The notes under the pieces were generated by a model, which ran no database searches, had not been told where the DNA came from, and worked only from the letters and a program-made list of their open reading frames with translations. The translations under genes and the position numbers were made by a program. Shown here in pieces: positions 9,810-17,878 of a stretch of 64,000 nt of DNA (position 1 is the stretch's first letter; each line of letters begins with the position of its first letter). Origin of the DNA: Hyphomicrobium_A sp044507625 (lineage in GTDB: Bacteria > Pseudomonadota > Alphaproteobacteria > Rhizobiales > Hyphomicrobiaceae); the NCBI GenBank assembly GCA_044507625.1, contig JBIQJE010000004.1, forward strand, positions 124,001-188,000, in the 5' to 3' direction.

Positions 9810-10161
9810 CGCGGATAAGCAACCCGATATCTGCGCGAAGCGATGAGGCGCCGATGCAACTGGCCGGCCTTGTCCCCGCGGCGCGTCGCGGACCCGCCGG
9901 GCCACCACTCCTTAATCCTTCCAGGCGATTCTTGTAGACGGGCCGCCGGGGACCTTCCGGCGTCACGCCCCAAGGGGCATCCGCCATACGGTTGCCGATA
10001 TGCGGACCCAACTGGGACGCGCGTTCGCCACGTGGTGGACAATGCGGCTACGTTGGGGCGCAGGCCGCTGCGATGGCTGGAAAATTCGGTTCCTTCAACC
10101 GGGTTCTTGCCACTTTCTGATACGATGAAGGGGCTCCTAACGGAGCGGGCAAGGGGTAGCG
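9810..10161. other. Intergenic region without recognisable gene
   Basis: 352 bp between hrpB and the SH3-domain gene. Two short hairpins are visible: GCCGG/CCGGC at 9945-9961 and GCCCC/GGGGC at 9967-9978. Neither is followed by a T-tract. The final bases carry a purine-rich ribosome binding site (AAGGGG) for the next gene. I see no tRNA or known small RNA, and no convincing promoter. Confidence 0.5.
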
Positions 10162-11352
10162 ATGTTGCGTTTGGTCACTGTGATCGGAGTGCTTGGCGGC
10201 GTGGGTGCCGCGATGGCCGCACCGGTACGAATGACCAGTGAGGATATCAAGCGTGCCATGCCCGGCGCGCTGCTCGAGATCGACACGCCGCTCCGCATCA
10301 CCATTCCCGTCAAGGTCGGCACCGATGGGCTCATGTCCGCGGAAGCGGGTGCGCTGGGGTTGACGCTCGGCGCCACCAAGGATCGCGGCCGCTGGTGGAC
10401 CGAGAACGACAAGCTCTGCATGAAATGGTTCCGCTGGTTCGATGCGAAGCCGCGCTGCATGGTTCTGCACCGCGACGGCAATCGCGTGCAGTGGGCCGAA
10501 GCGAGCGGTGAGAGCGGCACTGCGACCATCACGGAGGCTCAGAGGCCTGAAGCGAAACCGGTCGTTGCGGCGGTCAAGCCGAAAGCTGCGCCCGCGCCGG
10601 TACGTGCGCCCGAGCCTGAGGTTGCGCTCGTCGACAAGAGCGTTGACGATACGCCCGCACGCAGCGTGGGTGCCGAAAGAGATTTCGCTCCCGACGCGCC
10701 GACGGTCATCTTCAATCGCCCGGTCGAAACGGAGGTGGCACAGGCCGATTATGAGCCGGCGAAGCCGGAAACGGAAACACCGTCTCGATTCTCGACGGCG
10801 GCTCTAGGAAAGCTGCTCGCCGCGGCGACCGCGCCGAAGAAGCCGGAGCCCTCGCGTCTCGGAATGGGTGCGGAAATCGATAGTGGAGACGACGGCGTCG
10901 CATGGGATGATGCGACGGTGGTCGCTCCGTACATCGTCAAGACGCCGCCCGCTCAGCGCGCCAAAGAAGCGGCGCCAGCCCGCAAACCGGCGCATGCCAA
11001 GCAAGCCCACACGAAGGAGCAACGTACGGCATCGGTGAACCATACGCCGCCGGCACAGGCTACGGCGCGCAAGGTAGCCGTGCGCCAGGCTCCGGTAGCC
11101 GCGGCGCAGCCCGCGCGGCCGTCGTTCCGGGTTTACGGTGTCGAGTACGGCGATCACCTCAACGTACGCAGCGGTCCGTCGGAATATCACACGCCGGTGG
11201 GTGCAATTTCCAGGGAAGGACGCGGCGTGCAGATCGTCGGCGAATGCCGCGATTTGTGGTGCCCCATCCGCTATGGGCAGCTGAGCGGCTGGGTCAACCG
11301 CTATTACCTCGCCGAAGAGGGGACCACCCAGCGCGCTTCTGTTCGCCGCTGA
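10162..11352 (+). CDS. Secreted SH3-domain protein
   Basis: A 396-residue protein beginning with a probable signal peptide (residues 1-20, MLRLVTVIGVLGGVGAAMAA). Residues ~25-120 form a compact domain containing WWTENDKLCMKW and KPRCMVLHRDG, resembling the small periplasmic domains of alphaproteobacterial hypothetical proteins. Residues ~125-320 are a low-complexity Ala/Pro/Lys linker. Residues ~322-386 are a bacterial SH3 domain (LNVRSGPSEYHTPVG, then GWVNRYYLAEE). Bacterial SH3 domains often bind peptidoglycan or peptides, so an envelope role is likely. The start has a good AAGGGG ribosome binding site. The specific function is unknown. Confidence 0.8.
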   Translation: MLRLVTVIGVLGGVGAAMAAPVRMTSEDIKRAMPGALLEIDTPLRITIPVKVGTDGLMSAEAGALGLTLGATKDRGRWWTENDKLCMKWFRWFDAKPRCMVLHRDGNRVQWAEASGESGTATITEAQRPEAKPVVAAVKPKAAPAPVRAPEPEVALVDKSVDDTPARSVGAERDFAPDAPTVIFNRPVETEVAQADYEPAKPETETPSRFSTAALGKLLAAATAPKKPEPSRLGMGAEIDSGDDGVAWDDATVVAPYIVKTPPAQRAKEAAPARKPAHAKQAHTKEQRTASVNHTPPAQATARKVAVRQAPVAAAQPARPSFRVYGVEYGDHLNVRSGPSEYHTPVGAISREGRGVQIVGECRDLWCPIRYGQLSGWVNRYYLAEEGTTQRASVRR

Positions 11353-11818
11353 GGCTGCCCGCGCAATTTTGGTACGGTCACCGTCCCGTTTTCGACGCAG
11401 ATTCTTCAGTCGAGACTGCCATGGGCGCGCGGGTCTCTCGCGCTTCCAAAGATTCACGGGAGCCTCGTCGGTTTCCTTCATCCTTTCCTAAGCATGCCTT
11501 TACGTTTCGCGCGCAATTGCGCTCGAAGACAACCTTTACTGAAGCCTCCCGCGGCTTCAATAAATCACGTTAGATCAGCATCTTGTGTTGCGCGCTCACG
11601 GTGGTGGCGGCACCGGCGCGGTTAACGCGCGTATTCAAATTATCAACACTTGGGCGCCCACTTTCCGGGCCGTGAGGGTGGCGTGGCGCATCGGTTTCGA
11701 AGGTGCGCATCCAACGCCGGAGTGCTGGTCCGACTTATGCATCATCCATCTGTGCGCGCAGAAGTGTCCCGGTCGAAAGCGGCCATGGCAAAGCGCGACG
11801 TAACCGGGTCGCTTCGTC
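11353..11818. other. Intergenic region upstream of the amidotransferase cluster
   Basis: 466 bp, less GC-rich than the surroundings, between the SH3-domain gene and the GNAT-like gene. It holds a small hairpin at 11540-11559 and a TTATCAACA sequence near 11640. No coding region with codon use like its neighbours is visible. The length and base composition fit a promoter region for the 11819-17878 unit, but I cannot point to a convincing -35/-10 pair. Confidence 0.45.
11540..11559 (+). terminator. Possible hairpin terminator after the SH3-domain gene
   Basis: A perfect 7-bp stem TGAAGCC/GGCTTCA encloses a TCCCGC loop and is followed by AATAAAT rather than a clean T-tract. It lies 187 bp past the stop codon, so it is only a weak terminator candidate. 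Confidence 0.3.
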
Positions 11819-12916
11819 ATGGCTGAAACCGTCCGTCCCTGCCGGCGCGAGGATGCTCCGAGGCTGGCCGCCATGTTCGCCCGCGTGTTTCGCGGCGGCA
11901 AGCAGCCAAACGGTGAAGTGCTCGCGAAGTATTTCGAGGATGTCATCTTTGCGAGTGCCGCGGAGAGTGCCGAGCCGCGCTCGCGCGTCTACATTGACGC
12001 TCAAGGCGAGGTGCGCGGCTTCATCGGCGTCTGGCCACGGAGACTGCAGATCCACGGGCGAACGATCGAGGCTGCGGTTGCCGGCTCGCTGATGGTCGAT
12101 CGCCCTGAAACGCACCCCACCGCGGGAGCACGTCTGCTTCGCTCGTATCTCGCCGGCCCGCAGGACCTCTCCTTCAGCGAGACCGCCAACGATATCTCGC
12201 AGCGCATGTGGAAGAAGGTCGGCGGGGAATGCCTTGCCGCCACGAGCCTCGATTGGCTGCGCGTGTTGCGTCCCGCCGGGCTCGCCGTTGCCGCTGCGAC
12301 GTATGCGTTTCGTCCCGCTGCGCTTCTGCGTCCGCTGGCGTCCGGCTTCGACCGCCTCATCGATGCCCGCGGGCGCAATCCCCTTTCGCTCAACGGCGCC
12401 CCGTCCGGCGTGCGCGTTGAAGACGCGACAAGCGCGGAGCTCGCCGAGATCATCCCCGAGCTCAGCCGCAGCTTTGCGGTCTATCCCGATTGGACCTCAC
12501 CATCGCTCGCGCTTCTGCTCTCCCATGCGGAAGCCAAGGAGCGCTACGGCGAGACCTATCGGCAGGTCGTCTACTCGCATGCGGGACGACCGGTAGGTTG
12601 CTACATCTTCTTTGCACGCCGCGGCGAAATCGCACGCGTTCTCCAGGTTCTCGCTTTGCCGGACTACGCGGGCATGACACTCGACAGTCTGTTCCATCAG
12701 GCTGCCGCCCTGGGATGCGTCGGCGTGCGCGGCCGCGTCGATGCAGGTGTGCTCGAGGCTCTCATCGCGCGCCGCTGTCTGCTGTTTCACGGTTCAGCCA
12801 TGGTCGTGCATGCGCGCGACAAGGCACTGCTAGAAGAAGTGCGCAATGCGCCGGCTCTGCTCACCGGGCTTGCCGGTGAATCCTGGACGCGCTTCGTCGG
12901 CGGCGAGTTTGCGTAA
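11819..12916 (+). CDS. Tandem GNAT-fold acyltransferase-like protein
   Basis: A 365-residue cytoplasmic protein without signal peptide or membrane segments. The N-terminal half (RPCRREDAPRLAAMFARVF, then VRGFIGVWPRRL) resembles a GNAT N-acyltransferase fold. The C-terminal half (about 195-340) looks like a second, degenerate GNAT unit with VGCYIFFARRGEIARVLQVL. This arrangement recalls the double-GNAT layout of FemAB-type and related acyltransferases. It is the first gene of a five-gene same-strand unit; asnB starts 27 bp downstream. An N-acyl transfer role in that pathway is inferred from context. The donor and acceptor are unknown. Confidence 0.65.
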   Translation: MAETVRPCRREDAPRLAAMFARVFRGGKQPNGEVLAKYFEDVIFASAAESAEPRSRVYIDAQGEVRGFIGVWPRRLQIHGRTIEAAVAGSLMVDRPETHPTAGARLLRSYLAGPQDLSFSETANDISQRMWKKVGGECLAATSLDWLRVLRPAGLAVAAATYAFRPAALLRPLASGFDRLIDARGRNPLSLNGAPSGVRVEDATSAELAEIIPELSRSFAVYPDWTSPSLALLLSHAEAKERYGETYRQVVYSHAGRPVGCYIFFARRGEIARVLQVLALPDYAGMTLDSLFHQAAALGCVGVRGRVDAGVLEALIARRCLLFHGSAMVVHARDKALLEEVRNAPALLTGLAGESWTRFVGGEFA

Positions 12917-12943
12917 GGGCGCCACGCGCTCCGGAGTTTGTGC

Positions 12944-14965
12944 ATGTGTGGAATAGCTGGATACTACCGTTTGTCGTTGGCAACCGAGCAACGTGCCGGG
13001 CTGCTGGCGCGCATGATCGGTACGCTCAACCACCGCGGACCCGACGGGAGCGGCACATACACGGACGGCGACGCCGGGCTGGCACACGCGCGGCTGAGCA
13101 TCATCGATGTCGATGGCGGCCGCCAGCCAATGTCGAACGAGGACGGCACCGTCTGGATCAGCTTCAACGGCGAGATCTTCAACTACGTCGAGCTGCGCAC
13201 CGAGCTGATCGCCCGCGGCCACGTATTCAAGACGACCTCCGACACCGAGGTGATCGTTCATCTCTACGAGGAGCGCGGACCCGATTGCGTCGATGCGCTC
13301 AACGGCGACTTCGCATTCGCCATCTGGGATAGCCGCAAGCAGCGGCTCATGCTGGCGCGTGACCGCGCCGGTGTGCGTCCGCTCTACTACGCCATGCGTC
13401 AGGGCGGGTTGGCTTTCGCCTCGGAGGTGAAGGCTCTGCTCGCCGTGCCCGGCATCGAAGCTGCGCTCGATCCGATCGCACTCGACCAGATGTTCACTTT
13501 CTGGTTCCCGCTCGCGCCTCGCACTCCGTTCAGGGATATCGCGGAGCTGCCGCCAGGCCATGTGCTTGTTGCCACGGGCAAGGGCGTCACGACGCGTCAG
13601 TACTGGCGCTTCCAGTATCCGGATGCTGCGGAAGACCGGCCCGTTTCACCGGCTGAGGAGACACGCATCGCCGAAGAGGTGCGCGCGCTGTTGCTCGATG
13701 CGGTGAAGATCCGCCTGCGGGCGGATGTGCCGGTCGGTGCATATCTCAGCGGCGGGCTCGATTCTTCGATAACCACGGCGGCGATCCGCACGTTCGTTCC
13801 TGACCGCCTTCGCTCGTTCTCGGTCGCGTTTGCCAACGCCGAGTTCGACGAAAGCGCCTACCAGCAGGAGATGGTTGCAGCGCTGGGACTCAACCATTCC
13901 GTGACGCTGTGCGAGGACGGCGACATCGCGGCCGTTCTGCCTGAGGTTATCCGTCACACGGAGCGGCCGATCATGCGGACGGCGCCGGCTCCGATGCTGA
14001 TGCTTTCGCGGCTCGTGCGCGCGCACGGCATCAAGGTGGTCATGACCGGCGAAGGCGCCGATGAGGTGTTCGCCGGTTACGACGTGTTCAAGGAGGCGAA
14101 GGTCCGCCGCTTCTGTGCGGCCCAGCCTCAATCGCGGCGCCGATCGCTATTGCTGCGCCGGCTCTATCCCTATCTGCCGCGCCTCAACGCGCAGTCGCAG
14201 CGCTATCTCGAAGCGTTCTTCGGCGGACATGGCGACGGCGTCGACGATCCGCTGTATTCGCATCTGCCGCGCTTTCGCACCAGCGCAGGCGCCAAGGGCT
14301 TCTTCTCGCGTTCGTTACGCGATGCGATCGGCGGCTACGATGCGCTCGCTGACATGCGCGATCAGCTTCCGGCTGATTTCAAGCGCTGGCACCCGCTTTC
14401 ACAGGCGCAGTACCTGGAGAGCACGTATCTGCTGCCCGGCTACATCCTCTCTTCGCAGGGTGACCGGGTATCGATGGCGAACGCAGTGGAGGGCCGCTTC
14501 CCGTTCCTCGACCACCGGCTGATCGAGCTTGCCGCACGCATTCCCCCGCGCCTCAAGCTGAAGGGGCTGCGCGAGAAGCACATCCTGCGTGAGAGCGTGA
14601 AAGACCTGCTGCCGTACGGTATCGCCAAGCGGCCGAAGCAGCCTTACCGCGCGCCGGAAAGCCAGGCGTTCCTGCGCTCCAACGGCGATGCGCGGGTGCT
14701 GGAGCACATCTCACGCGCGAACATCGAGGCGGCGGGCTATTTCGATCCGGATTTCGTGGAGCGGCTCGTTGAGAAGTGCACGAAACTGCCGTCGACGGGC
14801 TTTCGCGACAACCTCGCATTCGTCGGTGTGCTCTCGACGCAGGTTTGGCACAGCGCCTTTGTCGGTCCGGCCACGGAAAGCCGTGGCACAGGACTTGCTA
14901 TCTGTTCCGATGCGGTCCGGCCCAGGAATGCCGGCGCAGTACCGGCCCCCCCGGCCACCAATTAA
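12944..14965 (+). CDS. asnB: Asparagine synthetase-type glutamine amidotransferase
   Basis: A 673-residue class II glutamine amidotransferase fused to an ATP-dependent amide synthetase domain. The start is set by chemistry: the catalytic Cys must follow the initiator Met, as in MCGIAGYY, so the ATG at 12944 (CCGGAG ribosome binding site at 12931) is preferred over an in-frame TTG two codons upstream. Residues 2-~200 form the glutaminase domain with NHRGPDG and SFNGEIFNY. The synthetase P-loop SGGLDSS is at 269-275, and GEGADEVFAGYD follows near 370. It transfers glutamine-derived ammonia to an AMP-activated carboxylate. True asparagine synthetases and many amide-forming biosynthetic enzymes share this architecture. 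Its position beside a carrier protein and an acyl-adenylating ligase argues for a biosynthetic substrate. Confidence 0.88.
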   Translation: MCGIAGYYRLSLATEQRAGLLARMIGTLNHRGPDGSGTYTDGDAGLAHARLSIIDVDGGRQPMSNEDGTVWISFNGEIFNYVELRTELIARGHVFKTTSDTEVIVHLYEERGPDCVDALNGDFAFAIWDSRKQRLMLARDRAGVRPLYYAMRQGGLAFASEVKALLAVPGIEAALDPIALDQMFTFWFPLAPRTPFRDIAELPPGHVLVATGKGVTTRQYWRFQYPDAAEDRPVSPAEETRIAEEVRALLLDAVKIRLRADVPVGAYLSGGLDSSITTAAIRTFVPDRLRSFSVAFANAEFDESAYQQEMVAALGLNHSVTLCEDGDIAAVLPEVIRHTERPIMRTAPAPMLMLSRLVRAHGIKVVMTGEGADEVFAGYDVFKEAKVRRFCAAQPQSRRRSLLLRRLYPYLPRLNAQSQRYLEAFFGGHGDGVDDPLYSHLPRFRTSAGAKGFFSRSLRDAIGGYDALADMRDQLPADFKRWHPLSQAQYLESTYLLPGYILSSQGDRVSMANAVEGRFPFLDHRLIELAARIPPRLKLKGLREKHILRESVKDLLPYGIAKRPKQPYRAPESQAFLRSNGDARVLEHISRANIEAAGYFDPDFVERLVEKCTKLPSTGFRDNLAFVGVLSTQVWHSAFVGPATESRGTGLAICSDAVRPRNAGAVPAPPATN

Positions 14966-14985
14966 CGCTATCAGCGAGCACTTTC

Positions 14986-15264
14986 ATGGCTAACGATCTA
15001 CAGCGGTCCATCCGCGAATTCGTCGAAATGAGCTTCCTCTTCCGCGAAGGACGCGTCCGCCTTGACGATGACGAGTCTCTCCTAGCTGCGGGCCTCATCG
15101 ACTCCACCGGCATTCTCGAGCTGGTCGCGTACCTCGAGACGCAGTTCGGCATCCTCGTCGAGGACGACGAGATCGTGCCGGAGAACCTCGATTCCGTGAA
15201 CCGCATCACAGCTTACGTCGCCGGCAAGCGTGCCGGGGCACAGGTTACGGCCATGGCCGTCTAA
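14986..15264 (+). CDS. Discrete acyl carrier protein
   Basis: A 92-residue acidic helical protein of the acyl or peptidyl carrier protein family. The phosphopantetheine site is Ser40 in GLIDSTGILEL, where the usual DSL is DST. The pattern LDDDESLLAAGLIDS before it and DEIVPENLDSVNRITAYV after it fits helices II-IV of a carrier protein. It differs clearly from fatty-acid AcpP, which carries DSL(D/E), so it is probably dedicated to this cluster. The ATG lies 20 bp after asnB. The next gene is an adenylate-forming ligase, which would be the natural enzyme to load it. Confidence 0.88.
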   Translation: MANDLQRSIREFVEMSFLFREGRVRLDDDESLLAAGLIDSTGILELVAYLETQFGILVEDDEIVPENLDSVNRITAYVAGKRAGAQVTAMAV

Positions 15265-15306
15265 GCGGGCCAATCCTCCGTTCGTCTGCTCAAGAGGGGT
15301 AGCGCC

Positions 15307-16875
15307 ATGCGCTTCGAGACGTATCTGCGCCAGAGCGCTCAACGCTTTCCGGATAAGACGGCGCTGATCGCCGGGGGGCGCCGGCTGAGCTATAGCCAGC
15401 TCGACGACCTTTCCGACGAGCTGGCCCAGGGGCTCGTCGCGCGGGGTATCGAGCGGGGCGACCGGGTCGTCCTGTTTCTGGACAACAGCGTCGAGGCGGT
15501 TGTCTCAGTTTTCGCGGTGATGAAGGCCGGCGCGGTGTTCAGCCCCGTCAATCCTTCGACCAAGGCGGACAAACTCGCCTATATCCTGAACAACTGCCGG
15601 GCCCGCGCGCTCATCACGCAGCAGAAGATCGTCGAGGTGGCGGCCGAGGCGGCGAGCGCCGCGCCATCGGTGGCGCTGACGGTTGTCGCGGATGGTGAAG
15701 CAGCGCCCCGCGCGTGCGGCGCCGTGCACTGGAACGATGTGCTGACAGCGCCGGGTCTTTCTCTCCTGCGCGGTGCGCCCGGCATTGACCTCGATCTGGC
15801 GATGCTCATCTACACCTCGGGATCGACCGGATTTCCCAAGGGCGTGATGATGACGCATCAAAACGTCGTCGCCGCTGCCACGTCGATTACGACATATCTC
15901 GAAAACACCGCCGACGACATTATCCTGAACTTGCTCCCGGTTGCCTTCGACTACGGCCTCTATCAGGTGCTGATGGCGGTGAAAGTCGGCGCGACGCTGG
16001 TGCTCGAGAAGTCGTTCGCGTTTCCGCAGGTGATCCTAAACCGCTGTGCCGAGGAGAAGGTGACGGGCCTGCCGCTCGTGCCGACCATGGCGGCCATCCT
16101 CGTCGCGCAGCGCAATCTGGCGCCCGGAGCACTGCCTCACCTGCGATACATCACGAACACCGCCGCCGCGCTTCCGCCGGCACACATCGAAAGGCTGCAG
16201 GCGCTGTTTCCGCACGTGGCGCTCTATTCGATGTACGGCCTCACCGAATGCAAGCGCTGCACCTGGCTTCCGCCCGCGGAGCTCAAGAACCGTATCACGT
16301 CGGTCGGCGTCGCCATTCCCGGCACCGAAGCGTATGTGGTGGACGAGAACGGCAACCGTGTCGCGCCCGGCGTCGTCGGCGAGCTGGTGATCCGCGGCGG
16401 ACACGTGATGAAGGGCTATTGGGAGAACGAGGAAGCGACCGCGCGGGCGCTGCGTCCCGGTCCGCATCCCTGGGAGAAGGTGCTGCATACGGGCGATCTG
16501 TTCCGCACCGACGCGGAAGGCTTCCTCTACTTCGTCGGGCGCAAGGACGACATCATCAAATCGCGCGGCGAGAAGGTTGCGCCGAAGGAAGTCGAGAACA
16601 TTATCTACGCGCTGCCCGGCGTTGCGGAGGCCGTGGTGCTCGGCGTGCCCGATCCGATCCTTGGCCATGCCATCAAGGCGGTCATCGCCCTGGCGCCGGG
16701 TGCGCAGGTCAGCGAGACGGACGTCGTGCGCCACTGCGCGCGCTTCCTCGAAGATTACATGGTTCCGAAATTTGTAGAGTTCCGCCCGTCGCTGCCGAAG
16801 ACGGAGTCGGGAAAGATCAGCCGTCGGCTCGTCAGCGAAGGCGAGGCGGGGAGGGGACAACATGCATCGCACTGA
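15307..16875 (+). CDS. Acyl-adenylating ligase (ANL superfamily)
   Basis: A 522-residue AMP-forming enzyme. The ATP-binding P-loop YTSGSTGFPKG is at 169-179. MYGLTECKRC near 310 is the A5 motif. HTGDLFRTDAEGFLYFVGR near 395-415 holds the conserved adenylation Asp. The catalytic lysine is K503 in TESGKISRR. It would activate a carboxylic acid as acyl-AMP and pass it to CoA or, given the neighbour, to the carrier protein. The start has a strong GAGGGG site. The end overlaps the next gene by 14 bp, implying coupled translation. The substrate cannot be read from the sequence. It resembles ligases seen beside discrete carrier proteins in polysaccharide or natural-product loci. Confidence 0.88.
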   Translation: MRFETYLRQSAQRFPDKTALIAGGRRLSYSQLDDLSDELAQGLVARGIERGDRVVLFLDNSVEAVVSVFAVMKAGAVFSPVNPSTKADKLAYILNNCRARALITQQKIVEVAAEAASAAPSVALTVVADGEAAPRACGAVHWNDVLTAPGLSLLRGAPGIDLDLAMLIYTSGSTGFPKGVMMTHQNVVAAATSITTYLENTADDIILNLLPVAFDYGLYQVLMAVKVGATLVLEKSFAFPQVILNRCAEEKVTGLPLVPTMAAILVAQRNLAPGALPHLRYITNTAAALPPAHIERLQALFPHVALYSMYGLTECKRCTWLPPAELKNRITSVGVAIPGTEAYVVDENGNRVAPGVVGELVIRGGHVMKGYWENEEATARALRPGPHPWEKVLHTGDLFRTDAEGFLYFVGRKDDIIKSRGEKVAPKEVENIIYALPGVAEAVVLGVPDPILGHAIKAVIALAPGAQVSETDVVRHCARFLEDYMVPKFVEFRPSLPKTESGKISRRLVSEGEAGRGQHASH

Positions 16876-17878
16876 CAATGTGGCACACATCGAACGGCCG
16901 CTTTCCGTGGAAACGCTGCGGCTGGACGCGGCGAGCGCCGTCCGTGCCATCACGCAGGGGATATCGAACCAGGTACTGCGACGGTTACGGCGCCGCGGTG
17001 CGGTGATCGGGCTGTCGGGCGGCATCGATTCCAGCGTCACGGCGGCGCTGTGTGCAGCGGCACTCGGCCCCGCAAACGTGATGGCGGTGCTGATGCCGGA
17101 GAAGGATTCCGATCCGGAAAGTCTGCGTCTCGGGCGGCTCGTCGCCGAGACCTACGGCATCGGGCACGTGGTGGAAGATATCGCGCCGACACTTGCCGCT
17201 GCGGGATGCTATCTCCGGCGCGACGGTGCCATTCGCGAGCTCTTTCCCGACTACGGTCCAGACTGGAGCTGCAAGGTCGTTCTGTCGAACGTGCTGCACG
17301 GAAACCGCTACAGTCTCACGCGGCTGGTCGTCGAGACGCCCTCGGGCGAGCGCCGTGAGGCGCGCATGCCCATCGGCGTGTATCAGGCGGTCGTCGCGGC
17401 GACGAATATGAAGCAGCGCATCCGCAAGCAGCTCGAATACTACCACGCCGACCGTCTCAACTACGCGGTGGCGGGCACCCCGAACAGGCTGGAGTACGAC
17501 CAGGGGTTCTTCGTCAAGAACGGTGACGGCGCGGCGGACTTCAAGCCCATCGCGCACCTCTACAAGTCGCAGGTCTATCAGCTCGCCGAGGAATTGGGCG
17601 TGCCGGCGGAAATCCGCAGCCGCCCGCCCACGACCGACACGTGGTCGATGGCACAGACGCAGGAGGAGTTCTACTTCGCGCTCCCCTACGAGCAGATGGA
17701 TCTGTGCCTCTACGGGCTGGAGAACGCCATTTCCGCCGGAGAGGTCGCGCACGCGGCCGGCCTCACCGAGGAGCAGGTTTCGCTCGTCTGGCAGGACATC
17801 GAGGCCAAGCGCAAGGCGACGCGCTATCTGCACGAGCCGCCGCTGCTGATCGAGGAAGAGATCGGCAACGTCGCCTAG
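16862..17878 (+). CDS. NAD synthetase-like ATP pyrophosphatase (NadE-like)
   Basis: A 338-residue N-type ATP pyrophosphatase clearly related to NH3-dependent NAD synthetase. The P-loop SGGIDSS is at residues 45-51. AGTPNRLEYDQGFFVKNGDG near 200-220 and DFKPIAHLYKSQVYQLAEEL after it match the NadE core. It differs from ordinary NadE in two ways. About 50 extra residues (roughly 115-170) follow the second motif. The substrate-side signature PPTTDTWSMAQTQEEFYF replaces the usual proline-serine-glycine-leucine-tryptophan stretch. There is no fused glutaminase domain. Ammonia or an amine as co-substrate is inferred. Its stop codon overlaps the glk stop on the other strand (CTAG). Confidence 0.75.
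   Translation: MHRTDNVAHIERPLSVETLRLDAASAVRAITQGISNQVLRRLRRRGAVIGLSGGIDSSVTAALCAAALGPANVMAVLMPEKDSDPESLRLGRLVAETYGIGHVVEDIAPTLAAAGCYLRRDGAIRELFPDYGPDWSCKVVLSNVLHGNRYSLTRLVVETPSGERREARMPIGVYQAVVAATNMKQRIRKQLEYYHADRLNYAVAGTPNRLEYDQGFFVKNGDGAADFKPIAHLYKSQVYQLAEELGVPAEIRSRPPTTDTWSMAQTQEEFYFALPYEQMDLCLYGLENAISAGEVAHAAGLTEEQVSLVWQDIEAKRKATRYLHEPPLLIEEEIGNVA

Noticed and set aside
11636..11650. Possible DnaA box or origin region (TTATCAACA)
   Set aside because: Only one imperfect box is present, with no dnaA, dnaN, hemE or parAB gene nearby and no AT-rich unwinding region.
12938..12943. TTG start for asnB two codons upstream
   Set aside because: It would place two residues before the catalytic Cys-containing Met-Cys start, blocking the nucleophile that must be N-terminal after Met removal.
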